Of a DNA stretch of 54,004 nucleotides, positions 48,428 to 54,004 are shown piece after piece. Within the stretch, counting starts at the first letter, position 1; every line of letters begins with the position of its first letter. The DNA is from Candidatus Aminicenantota bacterium (lineage in GTDB: Bacteria; Acidobacteriota; Aminicenantia; Aminicenantales; Aminicenantaceae): the NCBI GenBank assembly GCA_021162615.1, contig JAGGYH010000015.1, forward strand, positions 1-54,004, read 5' to 3'. Both the position numbers and the translations under genes were made by a program. Below the pieces are notes generated by a model. It was not told the DNA's origin, searched no databases, and saw only the letters and a program-made list of their open reading frames with translations.

Positions 48428-50280
48428 GGTGTTATTTTGAATCCGATGTTAAGATTTCTTCCTGGCATGGGATAGATTCCCGATGCGATTCCAGGAAGCT
48501 CAACATAAATATTGTAGTCTTTATTGAACAGATTATTGATGTCCAGGAAAATCTTTGTTTTTTTAGAAACATTGAAGCTTATTCGGGAGTTCAAGAGAAA
48601 GTAGCTGGGAAGGGGTCTTGTCGAGAAATCTCCGGCAAAGTAATCTGTGACATACTGGCCTTGAAGGGAGATGAAATAAGGATATGAGTCCCATCGAAGG
48701 GAAAGGTCAGCTTTTTGTCCGGGCCTTCCTTTGGTTTTTTCTCCTGTGTCCAGATAAGTGTAAAAAAGATGAAATGATAGGTTCTTGTATAAACTGGCCC
48801 TGAGGGATGCTTCGATTCCATTAAAAGCAAATTCTCCTGTGTTTCTGAACTGATAGAAGGGGGGAGGAGAATCATTGAGCTGTGTTTCAATAAAATTTGT
48901 ACCATTCATATGAAAATAACATCCATCAAAAACAAGCCAGGAAGTAATGGATTTTTTAAATCCCAGCTCATAGTTCCAAACGATTTCCGGCTTGAGGTCC
49001 GGATTTGCCGCAGGATACATATAGAGCTCGTTTAACTGGGGAGAACGGAATCCCTTGTTTATGTTTCCTCTGACGGATGTGCTGTCATTGATTTGAAACA
49101 CCACTCCCCATTGGGGAGAGACCTGAAGGCCGTATAAGGAATCTCTGTGCAGCCTGAAGCCGGTGGACAGGATCCATTTATTCCAAAGCACATATTGGTC
49201 ATGAATAAAGACGGCTTGTTCATTTTTCTGCCACTCTCCCTTGGGGAAGTTGTAGCTTTTTCCTCCGAGAAAGCGAAAATCACCGCCTATAGTAAGCTCA
49301 TTGTTGGTTATATGCTTATTGGTGTAATGAAGGATTCCTCCGTTTACATAATCCCTTGAATGCCAACCGTCAGAAAATATGTGATGTCCGAAATTAGTGT
49401 AGAGCTTGAAAACGATTTCGTTATCAGGGTTTCCTTTTCTGATACTGAAGTCAGCAGCCCCTCTTTTGTAATCGTTCCAGAAATCGGATAAGGGATGGTC
49501 AAGGGGACCGGCTTCATATTTTCGGCCTTCGAAATATTTGACCTGAAAACTTGAGCGCAGATCATCAGCCCACTTGTACTGTATTTTTCCGGTCACCGCA
49601 TTTCCTTGATATTCGGAATTCTCTCTGTGGCCGTTGCTGCTTCTTCTGTCAACGGTGAGAAAATAGCTGAGTCGATTGAAATTACCACCGTGCTTCAGAT
49701 TGTACTGCTGGGTATTGAAACTTCCGTATGTCGCTTCAAAGTCGGTTTCGAATTTTTCTTTTGGCATATGGGTGAGTATGTTGACCACTCCTCCTAATGC
49801 CTCAGAGCCATAGAGCACGGAAGAAGGGCCTCTCACGATTTCGATCCGTTCCACATTATCCAAGGGAAATGCATGGGTCACAGTGCAGCCGAATAAACCC
49901 ATTTTTTCAGGGCGTCCGTCCACGAGGACAGCGATCCTGCGGCCTCTCTGGCCTATTCCTCTTATATCCACATCCGCTCTTCCAAAAGCGCTTGTCTGCC
50001 GGATAAAAATCCCGGGCTGGTTATTCAAGAGATTCAGGGCATTGCTGACTCCCGGCAAGGCCAGAATGTCGTTTATGTCTATAACGCTCACTGAGGATGA
50101 GCAGTCTTTGATCATGTGACGGGTCAAGGTGGCTGTGACAAGGACCTTTTCGTGAGGATGGAACGTGGTTTCTTTGTCATCTTTTTTTTTCTCAGAGTTT
50201 TCATTCGGTGCTGCCATCACAGAACCGCATATGAATAAGAGTAAGATGAGTTGTATGAAGGCTTTTTTCCAAGTCCTCAA
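48424..50280 (-). CDS. TonB-dependent outer-membrane receptor (BtuB-like architecture)
   Basis: Plug VRGPSSVLYGSEALGGVVNILT; barrel with NKGFRSPQLNELYMYPAANPDLKPE; C-terminal GRNLNIGFKITP. Confidence 0.92.
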   Translation of the reverse strand: MRTWKKAFIQLILLLFICGSVMAAPNENSEKKKDDKETTFHPHEKVLVTATLTRHMIKDCSSSVSVIDINDILALPGVSNALNLLNNQPGIFIRQTSAFGRADVDIRGIGQRGRRIAVLVDGRPEKMGLFGCTVTHAFPLDNVERIEIVRGPSSVLYGSEALGGVVNILTHMPKEKFETDFEATYGSFNTQQYNLKHGGNFNRLSYFLTVDRRSSNGHRENSEYQGNAVTGKIQYKWADDLRSSFQVKYFEGRKYEAGPLDHPLSDFWNDYKRGAADFSIRKGNPDNEIVFKLYTNFGHHIFSDGWHSRDYVNGGILHYTNKHITNNELTIGGDFRFLGGKSYNFPKGEWQKNEQAVFIHDQYVLWNKWILSTGFRLHRDSLYGLQVSPQWGVVFQINDSTSVRGNINKGFRSPQLNELYMYPAANPDLKPEIVWNYELGFKKSITSWLVFDGCYFHMNGTNFIETQLNDSPPPFYQFRNTGEFAFNGIEASLRASLYKNLSFHLFYTYLDTGEKTKGRPGQKADLSLRWDSYPYFISLQGQYVTDYFAGDFSTRPLPSYFLLNSRISFNVSKKTKIFLDINNLFNKDYNIYVELPGIASGIYPMPGRNLNIGFKITP

Positions 50281-50293
50281 TTGGGTCTCCTGG

Positions 50294-50318
50294 TGTTATT
50301 ATTTTAGATATAGTAACA
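50294..50318. promoter_or_regulatory. Candidate operator dyad upstream of the TonB-ECF operon
   Basis: TGTTATTAT-tttagat-ATAGTAACA, 8/9 complementary arms. Confidence 0.5.
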
Positions 50319-50346
50319 TTATGACATTTAAAGTCAATCTTTTATT

Positions 50347-50393
50347 TGGGGACATCCCATTAGGTACCACCCTATTCAATTTTATATACATTA
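50347..50393 (+). repeat. R2 REP/MITE-like repeat, solo left end
   Basis: ggggacatcccattaggtaccaccctattcaattttatatacatta; near-identical to 53844 onward. Confidence 0.85.
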
Positions 50394-50460
50394 TCCAATA
50401 TAGAGTCGCGAGGTCTTTTTTGCAGAACATGTTCTTGGAATCTCTGACGGTGTTTATCAG

Positions 50461-50487
50461 CCTGACCTATTCATAAAAAAATGGCGA
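50461..50487 (+). repeat. R1 remnant, copy k (27-bp left end) between direct repeats
   Basis: cctgacctattcataaaaaaatggcga flanked by TGTTTATCAG at 50451-50460 and 50488-50497. Confidence 0.75.
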
Positions 50488-50653
50488 TGTTTATCAGCTG
50501 AAGGCGGTTCTGGACATTGAGTTTTTGATAGATATTATTGAGATGGGATTTCACTGTTTTGAGGGAAATATAAAGCTCTTTTTCTATAGGGATATGAACC
50601 ACCCCTGAAACAATGAGGTCCGCTCTCCCGCTGAGGCTGATAAAACCAGTCAC
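50471..50653 (-). pseudogene. LuxR/GerE helix-turn-helix fragment
   Basis: IEKELYISLKTVKSHLNNIYQKLNVQNRLQLINIAI without an N-terminal receiver or partner domain. Confidence 0.65.
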
Positions 50654-50707
50654 TCACTCATGCCGCAGGGAGTCTGCGGGGTTAGCTTTGACGGCTTCAA
50701 TAAGCTT
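50654..50707 (-). pseudogene. C-terminal tail of an FtsX/MacB-like permease
   Basis: Translates KLIEAVKANPADSLRHE*; matches the tail IKTAAANPADSLKYE* of the second remnant. Confidence 0.6.
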
Positions 50708-50945
50708 CTTTTCTGTGTTTGATCCGGTAAATGAAGACTTTCTTTTTTTTGTCATCGATTCTATATATGATCCGATAGTTTCCTGACCGGATACGATATC
50801 CTTGTTCTGCTGTGAGCTTGAGACAACCATGAGGTCTGGGATTTTCTTTAAGGGAAGAGATCTTCTTTACTAGAATATCGAATGTTTTTCCTTTAAATTT
50901 ATCAAGGTCTTTTTGAGCCGTAGGAAGCAGGAGTATTTTATACAC
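50697..50945 (-). CDS. RelE/ParE-superfamily toxin
   Basis: YKILLLPTAQKDLDKFKG...HGCLKLTAEQGYRIRSGNYRIIYRIDDKKKKVFIYRIKHRKEAY. Confidence 0.92.
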   Translation of the reverse strand: MYKILLLPTAQKDLDKFKGKTFDILVKKISSLKENPRPHGCLKLTAEQGYRIRSGNYRIIYRIDDKKKKVFIYRIKHRKEAY

Positions 50946-51165
50946 GCCTTTTTTTGAGATAACCTTCGATAGGAATGGCTTCTTTTTCTAAAGAGCGCAG
51001 AGTTTTTAAATCCAATAAATCTTCTTTCAGTTCCTCTCTCTCGAGCCGCTCTTCAAGGGCTTTTTCTACAAAAAAGCCATACTTTATTCCCCGTTCCCTA
51101 CAGAAATTTTTTACTTTATTTGCGGTTTTGTCATTAACCTTAACAGCAAATGTTGTTTTAGACAT
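50938..51165 (-). CDS. Antitoxin paired with the RelE/ParE toxin
   Basis: MSKTTFAVKVNDKTANKVKNFCRERGIKYGFFVEKALEERL; 8-bp overlap with the toxin. Confidence 0.8.
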   Translation of the reverse strand: MSKTTFAVKVNDKTANKVKNFCRERGIKYGFFVEKALEERLEREELKEDLLDLKTLRSLEKEAIPIEGYLKKRRV

Positions 51166-51340
51166 AGCAGTAAAAGATTAACACAAAACTGAAACAATAA
51201 CAAACTAAAAATATTAAAAGTTATAAATTGTTAGATTTAGTAACCTGACGAGACTATTTGTTTCGGCAGTGTAAAATAATTTTTGTGAAATAATAAAGGA
51301 GTAGTAAAAAAGGCTCTTGAGCTGGAGGAAAAATAAGATG

Positions 51341-51817
51341 TTATTTGAACCGGTCGTCTGATTTTTTATGAAAAACAGCCCTCCGGGCCTTTTCAAGCCA
51401 TCCTGTTCGAATTTGAGTCTGTTCATCGAATTCCGGAACATAAGGTTTGATGTCAAGAAGGGGAGTTCCGTCAAGAATATCTATGTTTTCCACATGCAGC
51501 ACTCCGTCATTGATTTTATTGAGCTTCACTACAGATAGACCGATCGGATTGGGCCGCGCTGGAGCTCGTGTGGCAAACAATCCTCTGTGCTTGGAATCCA
51601 TAAACGGCATTACCTTCAGTTTGAATCCTTTGGCTTTGTGGAAAGCATAAATCAGGATGATGTGAGAGAAACCATCAAGGTCTTTTAATCCCGGACGGTA
51701 CTTTTCAAACACTTCTACAGTGCCTTTGATACCCGCTGCGCCTGGGGGCTGGATCGGCATCCCCTCTGACTCAGCAAAAGGACTGCGGATGATCCCTATC
51801 GGTTCAAATTCGATCAT
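51341..51817 (-). CDS. trmO: tRNA (t6A37) methyltransferase TrmO-like (TsaA/VirR family)
   Basis: EPIGIIRSPFAESEGMPIQP, FSHIILIYAFHKAK, RGLFATRAPARPNPIGLSVVKL. Confidence 0.92.
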   Translation of the reverse strand: MIEFEPIGIIRSPFAESEGMPIQPPGAAGIKGTVEVFEKYRPGLKDLDGFSHIILIYAFHKAKGFKLKVMPFMDSKHRGLFATRAPARPNPIGLSVVKLNKINDGVLHVENIDILDGTPLLDIKPYVPEFDEQTQIRTGWLEKARRAVFHKKSDDRFK

Positions 51818-51924
51818 GACTTTTTCTTCTCCTCTTAGAACATTCTTTTTGGCCTCAAAAACACCGATTAAGGCTTAGAAAAAACCCTTAAAAACGAATT
51901 AATTGTAATGATATCAATATCATA

Positions 51925-51950
51925 GCATGGTCTGACCCCAAATTACAACA
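51925..51950 (-). repeat. Possible R3 repeat end (ggggtcagacc type)
   Basis: catggtctgaccccaaattacaac. Confidence 0.35.
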
Positions 51951-51953
51951 ATT

Positions 51954-52960
51954 ATTCGTATTTGAGGGAGTCCGCAGGATTGGCCGCGGCTGTCTTGATG
52001 GATTGGTAGCTTACTGTTATGAGAGATATCCCCAGGGCGAGCATCCCTGAGAATAAAAATATATCCAATCCCAGATGTGTTTGATAAGCAAAGCTTTGAA
52101 GCCATTTCTGCAATGAAAAATAAGCAATAGGCCAGGCTGTAAGGTTGGAAAGACAGAACCGTATTGACGGTTAAAATCTTCATCGAGGAAGACGTAACTG
52201 AAAACTTCACCCAGTTGGAGTTCATTCCATCTTTTTTCGATAAAAGAGAGAGTATCTTTAAGATTATCTGTTTTTACAGTCAAACTAAGGTATCTAAACA
52301 TATCCGGGCGTGCCTGCATCACAAGCGGTTCTACTCGAGTCTGAAGACCTTTGAAGTGGAAATCCCTTGTCACACCGATTATAGGGGCCACATTCCCGGA
52401 TCCTCCCTCATAGATCTGTTTGCCTATTGCTTCCGCAGCAGATTCAAATCCAAAGGCTTGTGATGCGGTCTCGTTGATTATGAAAGAATCGTAGGTATCC
52501 GTGGTTATTTCCTTTTGAAAAGTTCTTCCTGCCGCCATTTCGATCTTGTATTCAGGAATGAAGTCGTGGTCAGCATAAAGAAAATCCATGCTCTGGGCTT
52601 TTTCCTCCACTAAGGAAAGGAATGGATAAGACGTTGAATATGTCATTCTCAGCGATCATAACCCTGTCTTCGTAAAATTTCTTTTCATCATGCTTTATGA
52701 GGTTTTGCATCCATTCGAATGTCTGGAAACGAACTGCGTGTTCGACTTCCGGTGGAAAAAGATAATTTGGAATAGGAGGCAAGCGCATAGAGCACCTGTC
52801 CCCAGTACCATAATAGGGCCCTGAGCTTCCCTTTTTCCTTTACATGCTCTTTATATTCCTCGCAGCAGTGCCCGGAGATAGAGTGCTCCAGTTCGTAACG
52901 GGCCAGATAGGAAAGGAGCTTCTGGCCAACCTTTGGCGGATTTTGCTTGGATTTGCTCAT
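51954..52960 (-). pseudogene. Decayed FtsX/MacB-like ABC transporter permease with N-terminal permease-prefix domain
   Basis: N-terminal prefix-like MSKSKQNPPKVGQKLLSYLARYELEHSISGHCCEEY in one frame, periplasmic part AGRTFQKEITTDTYDSFIINETASQAFGFESAAEAIGKQIYEGG in another, tail IKTAAANPADSLKYE*. Confidence 0.75.
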
Positions 52961-53067
52961 AGTGAGTGTGCTGGCTCAGGTTTTATGTAAATTACATATA
53001 TATAATACGCATGTGAAGTAAAAAAGGTCGCCGGGCAAAATTTCTCTTGATTTTATTCACAACGCAT

Positions 53068-53120
53068 GTTAACTTGTAAAATTAAGTTAACAAAGGTTAA
53101 TTATTAATTTTAAGTTAACC
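53068..53120. promoter_or_regulatory. Cluster of GTTAAC half-sites / two dyads upstream of the HTH-Doc module
   Basis: GTTAACTT-gtaaaatt-AAGTTAAC (53068-53091) and GGTTAA-N14-TTAACC (53095-53120). Confidence 0.65.
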
Positions 53121-53160
53121 AACGTTTATTTCATAATGTCCTTTTTGGAGATCAAAGAAA

Positions 53161-53418
53161 ATGGAGAACAATAAATATATAACCATTCCTCAGATGGCAA
53201 AAATATTAGGATTAAGCCGAATTGCTGTCTATAAAAAAGTAAAGAAAGGTGAAATAGAAGCCATTAGGATCGGAAGGAATTATGCCATCCATAAAAAATC
53301 CGTAGCGAATATTCTTGGAAAAGATTTAAAAGAAAAAGATAAAAATGAAATCGATAAGGCCATAAAAAAGACACTTGAAGAGTATGGAGACGTCTTAAAG
53401 AGGCTTGGAAGAGAATAA
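53161..53418 (+). CDS. Excisionase/MerR-like HTH DNA-binding antitoxin
   Basis: ITIPQMAKILGLSRIAVYKKVKKGEIEAIRIGRNYAIHKKSV. Confidence 0.85.
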   Translation: MENNKYITIPQMAKILGLSRIAVYKKVKKGEIEAIRIGRNYAIHKKSVANILGKDLKEKDKNEIDKAIKKTLEEYGDVLKRLGRE

Positions 53419-53834
53419 TGAAAACGATCCATGTCAAGGAAGTCGAATATATCGCTTTCAGATTGGCAAAGGAGATGCTTGCGTTCGATGAGCCTATACC
53501 TGATTTTTCCGCCCGGTATCCAAATATTCTGGAGAGTTGTTTGGCCACTCCTTTTCAGAGTTTTTCAAAAAAATCACTTTATCCGGGATTCCTATCTAAA
53601 GCGAGCATTCTTTTTTATCTTTTGATCAAAAACCATCCTTTCCAAAACGGCAACAAACGGATCGCTATGACTGTCCTTTTTGTATTTCTTTATAAAAACA
53701 AAAAATGGATAAAAGTAGATACCCAGGAATTATACAATTTCACGATTTGGGTCGCCCAGAGTCCTCCTAGGGTTAAGGACGAAACGGTAAAAGCCATTGA
53801 AAAATTTCTCAGAGCCTATATGGTTGACCTTTAG
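53418..53834 (+). CDS. Fic/Doc-family (death-on-curing) toxin
   Basis: HPFQNGNKRIAMTVLFVFL Fic core motif; overlaps the antitoxin stop. Confidence 0.9.
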   Translation: MKTIHVKEVEYIAFRLAKEMLAFDEPIPDFSARYPNILESCLATPFQSFSKKSLYPGFLSKASILFYLLIKNHPFQNGNKRIAMTVLFVFLYKNKKWIKVDTQELYNFTIWVAQSPPRVKDETVKAIEKFLRAYMVDL

Positions 53835-53843
53835 TTATATTTG

Positions 53844-54004
53844 GGGGACATCCCATTAGGTACCACCCTATTCAATTTTAAATACATTAACTTTCCTCCC
53901 TACTATTATTGACTGAAGGGATGGATTATATTTATCACTTTGAATAAAAAGTTTTTCTTTATGCATTTTCAGTTATAGGGTGGTACCTTATGGAGCGTCC
54001 CCAT
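53844..54004 (+). repeat. R2 REP/MITE-like repeat, near-complete copy
   Basis: ggggacatcccattaggtaccaccctat ... atagggtggtaccttatggagcgtcccc imperfect TIRs, no internal ORF. Confidence 0.85.

Overview
This is a bacterial chromosomal window with a Gram-negative, LPS-type gene set (lpxC, TonB receptor). It carries a dense housekeeping block: gyrB-gyrA, acyl-CoA ligase, zinc-ribbon protein, rpoD, dnaG, lpxC, larB and glmU-glmS. Four tRNAs are readable: Pro(CGG), Met/Ile2(CAT), Leu(UAA) and Glu(CUC). Accessory parts are: (i) a metal/arsenic-type permease island with an ArsR regulator, a PadR regulator and Cys/His-rich small proteins (25.2-29.5 kb); (ii) DUF4097, aminotransferase, alpha/beta hydrolase, glutamate formimidoyltransferase-cyclodeaminase (FTCD), nicotinate salvage and glycosidase genes (30-42 kb); (iii) a sigma/anti-sigma/HEAT-repeat cluster whose sigma gene has lost its middle (42.9-45.8 kb); (iv) a TonB receptor-ECF transporter-methyltransferase operon (45.8-50.3 kb); (v) a decayed region with two toxin-antitoxin modules, ABC-permease remnants and REP/MITE-like repeats (50.3-54 kb). 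The most unusual signal is a modular dispersed repeat ('R1') found at about ten sites. It has imperfect terminal inverted repeats and an internal stem whose arm sequence differs between copies while complementarity within each copy is kept. Several copies sit directly on the stop codon of the upstream gene. All calls come from reading the sequence and the supplied ORFs; no database search was run. A lineage such as Aminicenantes/Acidobacteriota is only a weak guess.
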